From contig CAIXIX010000323.1 in NCBI GenBank assembly GCA_903919615.1, forward strand, positions 1 to 64,000: a stretch of 64,000 bases of DNA, given 5' to 3'. Shown piece after piece: positions 34,729 through 43,528 of this stretch. This DNA comes from an uncultured Chthonomonas sp. (lineage in GTDB: Bacteria > Armatimonadota > Chthonomonadetes > Chthonomonadales > Chthonomonadaceae). Numbering within the stretch: position 1 is the stretch's first letter; each line of letters opens with the position of its first letter. A model generated the notes under the pieces. The model did no database searches. It was not told the DNA's origin and saw only the letters and a program-made list of their open reading frames with translations. The translations under genes and the position numbers were made by a program.

Positions 34729-36573
34729 TCAGTCAGGCATCACCTGCATCAGGCCGATTGTTGCCCAGCAGGTGCCGGCAAACGAGGCGAACTGGTCGAA
34801 CCCATTCGGAAAGGTTGTATCGAAGTGGTTGTTGAAGGCTTTTGTCGCTTTGGCCACGTACCAGGAGCCGTCTTCATCCTGCGTGCGCAGCAGAAAGGCC
34901 ACAGCGTTCCGGACCCTTTCGTCGCTCACGGGAAGATTCGCCGCAGCGCGCAGCGCGTAAAGGCTGAGGCCCGTGGTGTAGGCATCGCTCTGCGTTGAAC
35001 TGGGCAAGCCCCAGCCTCCGTCCTTGCGCTGCGCCTTGCCAAGAAATTCTACAGCCGAAGCGATCTGTTGCTGATCGGCGCCCGTCTCCTTGAGCACCAG
35101 AATTCGCGCCGCTAGATCCTCGTCGCACGAAGGCTTAATCTTTAACACCCACGCCTTCGCCTTTGTCTTACGGCCTTGGAGATCTGCCATCTTCTCCTTT
35201 GGCCAATAGGCGTTCAGGGCGTCTAGGACAATCGCGGTGTTGGTAACGTCGCTGTGCTGCATCGTCCCGCGTTGACCGCCGTCCCAATGCCCGTCCGAGC
35301 TCTGATCCCGGCCGAAGAGTAGAGCGGTATCCTCAAGCGCCTTATTGCCAGAAACTCCACAAACTCGCATTGCAGCCACAACGTACGGAGGAAGCTCAGC
35401 GTCCACGGTCATATCCAACAACTTCGCGCACTTAGGATCGACTAACGCCGCGCTTAAGGCTGGCGCTGAGTATTTCGCAACCACGTCCATCTTCTTGATG
35501 TATGCGTCGTAAACACTGCGGTCTATAGGCATCCGATGCCGAATGGCTTCGCTAAAGGCAACCATGCCTGGCCCGTAGTGGTGGCAGGAGGCACAGCCCG
35601 AGCTCTCGAAATTCACCTTCATGCTTCGCTGAATTAGGTTCATAGCTGGTCGGACCGCGGAAGAGATCATGACGGGATCATCACTTCTTTGAACTGCGGG
35701 AACAACTGAGGATGGCGATGCAACCAGGTGTGCAGCTAAGTCGTTTCCACGTCGCGATGCCAGTTCGTACGCCGTTTTGCTGTACGTGTCTCTGGCTCTC
35801 CTATCCGCTCCGGCTGAGAGCAGCGCCTGAACAGTTTTCACGTCGCCCATGTACCGTGCTGCCAGATGGAGTGGTGTTGAACCGTGAGCATCTTTTGCCT
35901 TAACGGAAGCTCCACGGGAGATAAGCAGTTGTGCCATCTCGCTATAACCACGCAATGCGGCGTAGTGAAGCGGCGTTCTCATCATTCGATCCCAGTCGTT
36001 TACCTTTGCGCCCGCTCCGAGCAGAAGTTTCGCTGCCTCTATCTGGTTCGCTCTGGCTGCATACGTCAATGCCGTAGCGCCGTCCGCATTCTTTGCATTA
36101 ACGTCCGCCTTCATCTTCAGCAGACGGCTCAATGAGGTTAGAAGTCCCGATTGAGAGGCGTTCATTAGCGCGGTCGTTCCGTCGAGCGTTACAAGGTTCG
36201 GTCTGGCGCCCTTATCCAGCAGATACATTCCCATTTTGTCGTCGCCCCGAAGCAGACAGCCGGTCAGGGCCGATCCGCGGGTAGTTACCTTGTTGATAAG
36301 GGCGCCGTGGGTCAATAGGAGATTGACCATTGGAACGGTTCTGGCGAAGTAGAGCGGGGTGAAATCGATATTGGTTGGCTTGTTGGGGTCCGCGCCTGCC
36401 TTGAGCGCCGCTCCGGCGGCCTTTACATTGCCCGATGAGATCGCAATAAAGAGGTCCGCCTGCGCGATGTTCGCCTTGGTCACCTTTGGCACGGGCTGCT
36501 GCGCCCAAGCCGGTATTACAATGAGAAGCAGCCCCGCAGCGATAAGTGTTTTAAATGGAGTTCGCATAGACAT
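34729..36573 (-). CDS. exported ankyrin-repeat protein with CXXCH motif and cyclase-like toroid
   Basis: A 614-residue exported protein. After a signal peptide (FKTLIAAGLLLIVIPAWA) come about seven ankyrin repeats (residues 40-300; TPLHYAALRGYSEMAQLLIS is one). A single heme-c-type motif CASCHH lies near residue 328 (SGCASCHHYGPGM). Residues about 370-610 show alpha/alpha-toroid repeats of the prenyltransferase/squalene-cyclase type (KDGGWGLPSS, DEDGSWYVAKA) but no DXDD catalytic motif. Whether heme is bound is not shown. It probably acts as a periplasmic binding protein. Confidence 0.82.
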   Translation of the reverse strand: MSMRTPFKTLIAAGLLLIVIPAWAQQPVPKVTKANIAQADLFIAISSGNVKAAGAALKAGADPNKPTNIDFTPLYFARTVPMVNLLLTHGALINKVTTRGSALTGCLLRGDDKMGMYLLDKGARPNLVTLDGTTALMNASQSGLLTSLSRLLKMKADVNAKNADGATALTYAARANQIEAAKLLLGAGAKVNDWDRMMRTPLHYAALRGYSEMAQLLISRGASVKAKDAHGSTPLHLAARYMGDVKTVQALLSAGADRRARDTYSKTAYELASRRGNDLAAHLVASPSSVVPAVQRSDDPVMISSAVRPAMNLIQRSMKVNFESSGCASCHHYGPGMVAFSEAIRHRMPIDRSVYDAYIKKMDVVAKYSAPALSAALVDPKCAKLLDMTVDAELPPYVVAAMRVCGVSGNKALEDTALLFGRDQSSDGHWDGGQRGTMQHSDVTNTAIVLDALNAYWPKEKMADLQGRKTKAKAWVLKIKPSCDEDLAARILVLKETGADQQQIASAVEFLGKAQRKDGGWGLPSSTQSDAYTTGLSLYALRAAANLPVSDERVRNAVAFLLRTQDEDGSWYVAKATKAFNNHFDTTFPNGFDQFASFAGTCWATIGLMQVMPD

Positions 36574-36619
36574 AGATGAGGTCCCTTTTGATAGTGCCCG
36601 GCAGTAGGCCCTAATAGGT

Positions 36620-36648
36620 TATACAATTTAAGTGCAACAAGCACGCAA
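36620..36648 (-). promoter_or_regulatory. possible promoter of the ankyrin-cyclase gene
   Basis: On the minus strand TTGCGT (36643-36648) and TGTATA (36620-36625) are separated by 17 bases. The -10 box lies about 47 bases upstream of the ATG. Confidence 0.4.
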
Positions 36649-36798
36649 TTATAACACACGAACGCAATGACTGGATTATACGCTCGAACAAGGTTAGCGT
36701 TGTGCGGATTCAAAGACAATGAATTGGTGGTGGCCCTGCTTGCTGTACATTCAAGAACCGCGCCGTCCGGACACAAGATAAAAGCAGCGATTCAAGCC

Positions 36799-37566
36799 TT
36801 ATCTTGGCTTCGATGCATCGAGCAGGGCAATGATCCGAGTGGCTTTGCGTGCCAGCGCCATATTTCTGGCAGTATCACCAAGGTCTGTTTTGATAGTGAC
36901 ATCCGCGCCATGGCTCAGCAACGCGCTGACCGTTTCCGGGTTGGCGGAAACTGCACATGCCCACATCAACGGGGTGTAGGAACTGCCGTCCTGGTAGTTC
37001 ACCTTGGCCCCTTTCCGGATCAGGTACTCGACAACCTCCGTATGACTTTCCAGTGCAGCCGAACCGAGTGGCGTTGGGTTTCGAGGTCCGATTCCCTCGC
37101 TAACGAGATAACCTGCATGTCCATGCTGGGTACGGTTCGCGTTGACGTCGGCGCCATGCTGGATCAGGAAGACGACGACGTCAAGATGTCCGTTGAGAGC
37201 CGCCTGCGTCAGCGGAGTCACCCCGTGAAAGGCGCCTTTCGGATTGACTTTAGCGCCCCACTTTACCAGAAGCTTTACGGTTTCAATCAATCCTTTTTCG
37301 GATGCGTCGATCAGCGGAGTGCTGCGATAATTTGCTCGCGGATATTCAATGTTCGCGCCTTGATCCAAGAGCGCCTTAATCTCATGGTCGTCCCGTCTCC
37401 TTAACGCGTCCATCAATTGCGCATCCAGCGGGTCATCCGGGGCCGTTGCTTGTATTTTGGGGCCGTTTTCGTCCATGGTCTGAGCGGTGCTCGGAACGAA
37501 AAAGATCACTGCGGCAGTGATGACGAGCAGCAAAACGGTCATGGGATAAGCAGATCCCGTCAGCAT
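36799..37566 (-). CDS. exported ankyrin-repeat protein
   Basis: A 255-residue protein with an N-terminal signal or anchor (TVLLLVITAAVIFFVPSTAQ) followed by about five ankyrin repeats (STPLIDASEKGLIETVKLLV, VTPLTQAALNGHLDVVVFLI and TPLMWACAVSANPETVSALL). It is a protein-binding scaffold outside the cytoplasm. GGAG lies seven bases upstream of the ATG. It lies upstream of, and on the same strand as, the larger ankyrin-cyclase gene, about 225 bases apart, and may be related by duplication. The partner is unknown. Confidence 0.82.
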   Translation of the reverse strand: MLTGSAYPMTVLLLVITAAVIFFVPSTAQTMDENGPKIQATAPDDPLDAQLMDALRRRDDHEIKALLDQGANIEYPRANYRSTPLIDASEKGLIETVKLLVKWGAKVNPKGAFHGVTPLTQAALNGHLDVVVFLIQHGADVNANRTQHGHAGYLVSEGIGPRNPTPLGSAALESHTEVVEYLIRKGAKVNYQDGSSYTPLMWACAVSANPETVSALLSHGADVTIKTDLGDTARNMALARKATRIIALLDASKPR

Positions 37567-37969
37567 GATATTTCTCCGTTGCCTATCTTCCTCAGGTCAA
37601 CTTTTCGCTTTTCAATTACATTAGACCAATCCGATATACGTCGCGTTACAGTTTCAAACTGATTATCCGCTTGAGTGTCGTAGAAATTGTAAAGTCGACG
37701 AATAGGCAGTTCCCTTCTTGCGCCGAAGCCGCGGATTCGACAAGACCAATGAGCCCAATTGTTAGCGCCGAATGAAGTGCAGATTCGTGCCCACTGGATG
37801 CATCTATTTCGCGGCATCGCGTGGTATGCTATTTTTACTGCGCGCAGGGCGCAGCCAGTCCGCGGAGAGGGCAAAGCCCACCTGAACCAGATTTCGCTTG
37901 GGTTACCTGAACCTTCTTTCCACCTGATGCTTGCGGACGCCAGGTTACGCGAAAGGAGGTCATCCTAGC
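37567..37969. other. intergenic region with leader repeats
   Basis: No gene is seen. It separates divergent ankyrin genes. An extended -10-like sequence TGGTATGCT (37822-37830) may be the plus-strand promoter. The leader then contains ACCTGAACC twice (37880-37888, 37905-37913), a related ACCTGATGC at 37922-37930, a small GGGCAAAGCCC hairpin, and a very strong ribosome site just before the next gene. Confidence 0.4.
37952..37965 (+). promoter_or_regulatory. near-perfect extended Shine-Dalgarno sequence
   Basis: AAAGGAGGTCATCC pairs with 13 of 14 bases of the canonical 16S rRNA 3' end. It fixes the start of the following ankyrin gene at the ATG at 37970 rather than an upstream TTG. Confidence 0.8.
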
Positions 37970-39442
37970 ATGACATCTGTTACTACTTCGGCCGAATCAT
38001 CGCTGCCCGTACATCCCAGCATCGAAAACCTGCGCAATCGCGCGAAGCAACTTCATCGGCTTCTCGTGTCTGGCGATAGCCCCACTCTCGAGCGGCTGAA
38101 AGCAGTAAAGCCCAATCACCCGATCGAAATCAAACTGGCAGATGCCCAGTACGTTCTCGCATGTGAGCTGGGCTTTCCCTCCTGGGTGAAGCTGAAGTCC
38201 TACGTGGATTCCATTCAGGGTGCGAACGCTTCACGGATGCGTCCGTTTCATACCGATAGCGACTATTTTGATGGCCGTGTGGATGGGCTCTTGAGCCAGT
38301 TCGCCTCCCGCCTGCCTGCTGCCGCAACGCAGATACGCAACAGCCACCCACTTTTCAGCGCATCGGCGGATGCCGATATTTTCGACCATGAGTTCACTCT
38401 CGACGATGCTCGGCTCGTAACGGCACGCGAGCATGGCTTCGAAACCTGGGCAAAATTCAAGGCGCATTTACGCCAGTTGGCAGATGGATCGGCTACGGAG
38501 CCGTTTCTGCTCGCCTTTCAGGCGATCGAAAAGCACGACATCGAGACGCTGCGCAAACTTCTTCTCGGCGATGGGTCTCTGGCGCAAGCGGCTGGAACCA
38601 ATGGAAACTCGCTGCTCAATCTGGCCGGAGCATGCCGATTCACGGCTGGCAGTTCGCTGCTTATTTCATTAGGCGCCGATGTGAACCGAGCAAACGTTCG
38701 GGGCTGGACCCCCTTGCATCAGGCGGGATACAGCAATCAGGCTGAGCTGGCGAAGATACTGCTGGAGGCAGGCGCGAAGCCGGATGGATCCGCGCACGGC
38801 GATGGCGGAACGCCCTTAATTGCGGCGTTGTTCTGGGGAAACCGTGACGTTGCGGATCTGCTAGCAAGCTACTCACTGGCGCCATTCAACCTCCGCGCCG
38901 CGGCCGGCACCGGCGATATGAAGCTGATGCGATCTCTTTTCGATGCCGATGGCAAATTAAAAGCAGAGGCTGGCGCGCATCGGGGCTTCTATCGGCCACA
39001 CTCGGGCTTTCCGGTATGGCAGCCATCGGACAATCCTCAGGAGATTCTGGATGAGGCGTTCGTCTATGCGGCGAAAAGCCGACGAATAGAAGCGATGGAG
39101 TTTCTTCTTCAGCAAGGCGCCAACATCAACGGAAATCCGTATCGAGGCACGGCGCTCACCTGGGTTGCGGCTGGATCGGGCGATATTGGTACCGCCGAAT
39201 GGCTCATCAATCATGGCGCGGATGTAAACCAGAAGGCTACGTTCGGAGGGCCAACGCATGGTGAGGGCATTACTGCGCTCCATCTGGCAGCGCAGAATGG
39301 CAGATTGGAGTTCATCAAGTTTCTGATCTCCCGTACCGCCGATCCCTCGATCACCGACGACCTGTATGGAGGGAACGGCATCGGCCATGCGAACCATTGG
39401 GGGCACACGCAGGTGGTGGAGTATTTGAGAGGGTTGGCTTAG
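37970..39442 (+). CDS. cytoplasmic ankyrin-repeat protein
   Basis: A 490-residue protein without signal peptide. The N-terminal region (about 1-170) contains two copies of an ALARELGF-x-SWVKLK-like motif (VLACELGFPSWVKLKSY and VTAREHGFETWAKFKAH), seen in a known group of ankyrin proteins. At least six ankyrin repeats follow (GWTPLHQAGYSNQAELAKIL, ITALHLAAQNGRLEFIKFLI). It is probably a protein-binding scaffold in the cytoplasm. It is divergent from the two exported ankyrin genes and is followed by an overlapping set of terminator-like hairpins. Confidence 0.85.
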   Translation: MTSVTTSAESSLPVHPSIENLRNRAKQLHRLLVSGDSPTLERLKAVKPNHPIEIKLADAQYVLACELGFPSWVKLKSYVDSIQGANASRMRPFHTDSDYFDGRVDGLLSQFASRLPAAATQIRNSHPLFSASADADIFDHEFTLDDARLVTAREHGFETWAKFKAHLRQLADGSATEPFLLAFQAIEKHDIETLRKLLLGDGSLAQAAGTNGNSLLNLAGACRFTAGSSLLISLGADVNRANVRGWTPLHQAGYSNQAELAKILLEAGAKPDGSAHGDGGTPLIAALFWGNRDVADLLASYSLAPFNLRAAAGTGDMKLMRSLFDADGKLKAEAGAHRGFYRPHSGFPVWQPSDNPQEILDEAFVYAAKSRRIEAMEFLLQQGANINGNPYRGTALTWVAAGSGDIGTAEWLINHGADVNQKATFGGPTHGEGITALHLAAQNGRLEFIKFLISRTADPSITDDLYGGNGIGHANHWGHTQVVEYLRGLA

Positions 39443-39484
39443 GGAAGAGGGAATGACACTCTTCCCAGATTCCTGTTCCCTCTT
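39442..39484. terminator. overlapping hairpins between convergent genes
   Basis: GGGAAGAG/CTCTTCCC (39442-39466) and AAGAGGGAA/TTCCCTCTT (39445-39484) are two alternative perfect stems sharing one arm. They lie between the ends of two convergent genes and probably act as a bidirectional terminator. Confidence 0.6.
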
Positions 39485-39489
39485 GTCAG

Positions 39490-39789
39490 CTATCGTCGGA
39501 TTGCCAATGCGCCAACAATTAGCAGCGTAAGCAGAACGGGAGCGGCAACAATCAGGATGTGCTTGATCTGTTCGGAGCTGCGACGACGGAGTTTTAGGCT
39601 GCGAACTGAGCCGTAGAAGGCGCCAAGCAACCCGCCAATGACGGCCCAGCCGATAAATGGCGGCACTGCCGTCCAGGCGAAGATTCCGGATAGCATCTCG
39701 ATGCAGGTAAACAGGCCCGCGCCAAACATGGTTAGCGCGCCAAGACCAGCGAGTGAAAGAACAATTGTGCCGAAGACATCCTCGATCAT
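39490..39789 (-). CDS. small membrane protein
   Basis: A 99-residue protein with about three hydrophobic segments (TIVLSLAGLGALTMFGAGLF, AVPPFIGWAVIGGLLGAFYG, HILIVAAPVLLTLLIVGALA) and a basic loop KLRRRSSEQ. No family is recognised. It lies 17 bases after the kinase-like gene, so it is probably co-transcribed and may work with it in the membrane. AGGA precedes the ATG by about 11 bases. Confidence 0.7.
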   Translation of the reverse strand: MIEDVFGTIVLSLAGLGALTMFGAGLFTCIEMLSGIFAWTAVPPFIGWAVIGGLLGAFYGSVRSLKLRRRSSEQIKHILIVAAPVLLTLLIVGALAIRR

Positions 39790-39806
39790 CTAACGCATCG
39801 TCCTAA

Positions 39807-41231
39807 CTAATTCCAGCGACGCCACGTGTACATAGCAAAGAGCGCTGCGAACGAACCGCAAGCCAGGCTGGCGACAGCGAAGCGCAGCCCGCCCGGCGCG
39901 GTGATGGCAGGTATGGTCTTCATCCAGCTGTGCATCGATAGCAAGTATCTGTTTGAAGCAAGCCGGATTGCGCCTAGAACCAGCGCTCCTGCAAAGGCAC
40001 AAAAACTGACGTGACGTGCGGGAGTATCGGCCATCGATCTATCCCATCGATCCAACAGATCATTCACGCGTGCAGAGAACGAACCTGACCGCTTTACATA
40101 ACTGTGTGACGTCCTTCTACCGGATGAGGCAGCGACTGCGGGCAACGGAGTCTGTTTTAGCGCTGGCTTCTTTAAATGCGCCCCGGTGGTAAGCGCGAGC
40201 CGGGACGGGAAATAGTCTCTGCCGCCGAGTTTTTCGGCCCGCTCGCACCAGGGGCAGCGCTTCAAGTGCGCTCCATATCGATGTTGACTGTTCTTTCGGC
40301 ACTTCTTCAGATCCGATTCCGCTGCCTGCAGAGCCACATACCATTGCGAGGCCGATGGCCGCTTAGCAGGGTTAACGTGCCCGGCTTGAAAACAGGTGAT
40401 AAAGAGCTCACGCAGGGCAGGATTGAGGATCTCGAAAGAAGGCGCATTGGGCGGTGGCGAATAACTGCCGGAAGCATTGCCGAAGGGAAACTCTCCCTCC
40501 TTTATTCGGGACTCAATTGAAGGCGGGTCGCCTTCGCCATGATACTGGCCGCTAAACGGGTGGGCGCCCTCCATCAGTAGCTGAAAGATCAGCGCGGCGA
40601 GCCCGAACCGGTCGTGCTCTGGCGTGCGATTTACCTCTCGCAGATTGAATCCCTGTAGTTCGGGAGGCGTAAACTCCGGCTTGCCGACGCCGCAGCGGTA
40701 CAGCTTTCCAGAGCTATCCCGAATCTGAAACGAGTCGGTATCTACCATGGTTGCAAGCGCTTCGCGAGTAACGAGCATATTCGATTCGTTTACATCCCCC
40801 ACGACCACGCCTGAAGCGTGCAGCGCATCCATTGCTGCTGCAATATTGCGGGCAGTGCGATGCAGGTACTGATAGGTAAATAGGGGGCACTTTTCGAGGC
40901 GGGATCGGGGCACGAACAGATCCATTGCTCGAAACGTATCGGAAGCAAAAGGCATCAGAAAACCGACGATCTCGTTCGTTTCGGGCGACGTCAGCAGGTC
41001 TACAGGCCAGGCAATGGAGGCATGTCCTATATCCTGCATCGGGTCGTCCGGAGGATGCTTGAACATCGCAAGCAGCTTGTCACCCTGCTCCGCGGATGGC
41101 TTATGGTAGACCTTTGCCGACTGAGACCGTTCGCCGCGGACGCGATAGATCACGCCCTCTCCGCCGCCGCCAAGCTTAAGCTCCGGGGTAAACTCGAGCG
41201 GCATCTGGTTGGAGTAGCGAAGAAGCTGCAT
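39807..41231 (-). CDS. Ser/Thr protein kinase-like membrane protein
   Basis: A 474-residue protein. The kinase domain has a glycine loop KLGGGGEGVIY (about 19-29), the lysine in SAKVYHK, a catalytic loop VVVGDVNESNML near 147 (Asp and Asn kept, HRD changed to VGD) and DTDSF in place of DFG near 164. This divergent type belongs to kinase/PP2C/VWA sets. A CX..HX..CPWC zinc-ribbon-like segment lies at about 310-325. Two hydrophobic helices near the end suggest membrane anchoring. It follows the PP2C gene by 45 bases, so the two probably oppose each other on common substrates. Confidence 0.82.
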   Translation of the reverse strand: MQLLRYSNQMPLEFTPELKLGGGGEGVIYRVRGERSQSAKVYHKPSAEQGDKLLAMFKHPPDDPMQDIGHASIAWPVDLLTSPETNEIVGFLMPFASDTFRAMDLFVPRSRLEKCPLFTYQYLHRTARNIAAAMDALHASGVVVGDVNESNMLVTREALATMVDTDSFQIRDSSGKLYRCGVGKPEFTPPELQGFNLREVNRTPEHDRFGLAALIFQLLMEGAHPFSGQYHGEGDPPSIESRIKEGEFPFGNASGSYSPPPNAPSFEILNPALRELFITCFQAGHVNPAKRPSASQWYVALQAAESDLKKCRKNSQHRYGAHLKRCPWCERAEKLGGRDYFPSRLALTTGAHLKKPALKQTPLPAVAASSGRRTSHSYVKRSGSFSARVNDLLDRWDRSMADTPARHVSFCAFAGALVLGAIRLASNRYLLSMHSWMKTIPAITAPGGLRFAVASLACGSFAALFAMYTWRRWN

Positions 41232-41276
41232 CTGCGCCTCTGTTCAGCAACGGCAATTAGAAACAACGAAGAGTGA

Positions 41277-42044
41277 TTACTTTTGCAGGACGGCAAGGAC
41301 AAGGGTGAGGTCGTCATCGGTGCGCTGCGCGACTCTGGGCGACGAGAGAAACTTCTCTAATTGCTCGACTCCGGAACTCGGATCCGTCACCTGCGATGCG
41401 AACTGGAGGAGCGGCTCGAAGAACGGTGCGTGCGGCTCGCCATTGGCCAGGTTGAGAGCAATGGGCTGAAGTCCGTCGGTGAAAATCGCCAGACAATCCG
41501 ATGAGTACGGGATCATTACGTTCTGCGCCTCGTCTCGCGCATCCTCCGAAGTGAGAAAGGTGGTCTCATTCGGGTATTCACCATTGCGTGGGGAGGTCAG
41601 AGCGATCAGCGAGCCATCGAGGCACCGAACTACTACTGCCCCATCGCCTGTCTGCTGCGCCCAGACCTCCGTCGGAGTGGCCAGCACCAGGATCAGAGTT
41701 GATGCAAGCTCCCTCACTTCGCAGCCGAGTCTATCGGCCTCGGCGATCACCGCTTCGCGTGCAGCATCCAACGCGTAGGTTAGATGATTAGACGCACTGT
41801 TGGCTGTGTATGCATCATCAACGTAAGTTTGGAAATAGGCTACCGCTGCCGATACTGCGGCTCTGGCTCCGATTTCGCTATGTGGCGCAGATCCTGCGCC
41901 ATCGGCCACGGCAACTATCAGAGTGCCATCATCCAGCAGCTTCCAACTGTGCGCATCCTGACAGGGCATGCCGACTTTTGCATGGCTGGTCCCCTGAACC
42001 GAGGCGCCTAAGCACTTCCAGGTTGGCGCTGATGCCTCGTCCAT
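41277..42044 (-). CDS. PP2C-family protein phosphatase
   Basis: A 255-residue metal-dependent Ser/Thr phosphatase. Motifs are HAKVGMPCQDAHSWK (metal Asp), VAVADGAGSAPHSEIGA, the VVRCLDGS strand region and a C-terminal RTDDDLTLVLAVL, which holds the last metal-binding Asp residues. It should dephosphorylate targets of the adjacent kinase. The start ATG shares one base with the stop of the upstream FAD oxidase gene (TGATG), so translation is coupled. No membrane segment is visible, so it is probably cytoplasmic. Confidence 0.88.
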   Translation of the reverse strand: MDEASAPTWKCLGASVQGTSHAKVGMPCQDAHSWKLLDDGTLIVAVADGAGSAPHSEIGARAAVSAAVAYFQTYVDDAYTANSASNHLTYALDAAREAVIAEADRLGCEVRELASTLILVLATPTEVWAQQTGDGAVVVRCLDGSLIALTSPRNGEYPNETTFLTSEDARDEAQNVMIPYSSDCLAIFTDGLQPIALNLANGEPHAPFFEPLLQFASQVTDPSSGVEQLEKFLSSPRVAQRTDDDLTLVLAVLQK

Positions 42045-43528
42045 CAGACAGCGACGCCTCTACCGGCAGCCTTCACCATTCGGGGTCCGTGCTCCGTCTC
42101 CCAGCAGCGCTTCGCGGTTGGGAAGATCTTGCCCGGGTTGCACAGTTCACTGGTATTGTAGACCGATTTGATCTTCTCCATCAGCTCGAGATCGGCCTCA
42201 GAGAATTGCCATGCCATGGCATCCATCTTCTCCAGCCCGATGCCATGCTCGCCAGTAACAGAGCCGCCTACTTCCAGGCAGAGCTTCAAAATCTCCTCGC
42301 CTGCATGCATCACATTCCGAATCTGTTCGGCATCGCGTTCATCAAACATCAGGTTCGGATGCAGATTTCCATCCCCTGCGTGAAAGACATTGCCAACCTC
42401 AAGCCCATGCCGAAGCGCGATGGCGCGAACCTCGCGCAGCACTTCTGGCAGGCGCGTACGCGGAATAACACCGTCGTGCGTCACCATGCTCTTGCCAAGT
42501 CTGCCGAGAGCGCCAAATGCCTGCTTACGCGCCTTCCACAGAAGCGCCCGCTCAAGCTCCGTTTTCGCCTGCCTTACCTCACGCGCGCCGTTCCTATTCG
42601 CAATCTCGGCTGCGTGCGCCGCCTCCTCGTCGAGCCCGACCTCCAGGCCATCGACCTCTATAATGAGCACCGCTTCGGCATCGAGTGGAAAGCCAAGGTG
42701 GAACGCGTCTTCACAGGCCTTAACAATAAACGTATCAATCAGCTCAAGCGCAGCAGGAAGCACTCCCTCCGCGATGATGTCGGAAACGGTCTGTGAAGCC
42801 TGATCCACCGTCTCGAAGATAACAAGCAGCGTACGAACCGATTGAGGCAGCGGTGTAAGGCGAATGATCACCTCGGTGACGATACCCATCGTGCCTTCCG
42901 AGCCCACCACTAGCCCCACGAGATCGAGCCCCGGCGTATCCTCAAGCTTGCCGCCGAGCTTTACGACCTCACCATCCGGCAAAACCATGGTAACACCGGT
43001 TACATGGTTGGTGGTTACGCCGTACTTCAGCGTATGCGGCCCGCCGGAGTTTTCGGCCACATTCCCGCCAACCGTGCAGGCTCCCTGGCTGGAGGGATCG
43101 GGCGCGTAGTGCAGCCCGTCGTTCTTAACCGCCTTCGTGAGATAGACGTTGACGCACCCGGCCTGCGCTGTCATGCGGCGGTTGGGAATATCCGTCTCGA
43201 GAATTTTATTGAGTCGTATAAGAGAGATGATCACGCCGCCCGTTATGGCGGTAGCTCCACCGGAGAGACCGGTGCCAGCGCCACGAGGTGTAAACGGGAT
43301 TTTCAGACGGCAGCACAGCTTCACAATGCGTGAAACCTGTGCCGTGTCGGAGGGCAGCACAACCGCATCTGGGTAACGTTTCTCCGGCGCGTAGGCGTCG
43401 CAGTCGTAGGCTCGAAGGTCTACTTCCGAGGTGAGCACGGCCTCTCTGCCGACGATCGCGATAAGCTCACGCTCAAGCTCTTCGGCAAAAGGCGCTCTCG
43501 GGGGCTTGCGATTTGGCTCAGACGTCAT
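42044..43528 (-). CDS. glcD: FAD-linked oxidase, glycolate oxidase subunit GlcD-type
   Basis: A 494-residue flavoenzyme. The FAD-binding part has PRGAGTGLSGGATAITGGVI, GTVGG-like CTVGGNVAENSGG and GLVVGSEGTMGI. The C-terminal FAD-oxidase domain has NVFHAGDGNLHPN and GGSVTGEHGIGLEK. It oxidises glycolate or D-lactate to the 2-oxo acid. No glcE or glcF neighbour is present, so it may act alone as a D-lactate dehydrogenase. The ATG at 43528 overlaps the upstream DUF4149 stop (ATGA), which rules out the longer reading frame. Confidence 0.88.
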   Translation of the reverse strand: MTSEPNRKPPRAPFAEELERELIAIVGREAVLTSEVDLRAYDCDAYAPEKRYPDAVVLPSDTAQVSRIVKLCCRLKIPFTPRGAGTGLSGGATAITGGVIISLIRLNKILETDIPNRRMTAQAGCVNVYLTKAVKNDGLHYAPDPSSQGACTVGGNVAENSGGPHTLKYGVTTNHVTGVTMVLPDGEVVKLGGKLEDTPGLDLVGLVVGSEGTMGIVTEVIIRLTPLPQSVRTLLVIFETVDQASQTVSDIIAEGVLPAALELIDTFIVKACEDAFHLGFPLDAEAVLIIEVDGLEVGLDEEAAHAAEIANRNGAREVRQAKTELERALLWKARKQAFGALGRLGKSMVTHDGVIPRTRLPEVLREVRAIALRHGLEVGNVFHAGDGNLHPNLMFDERDAEQIRNVMHAGEEILKLCLEVGGSVTGEHGIGLEKMDAMAWQFSEADLELMEKIKSVYNTSELCNPGKIFPTAKRCWETEHGPRMVKAAGRGVAV

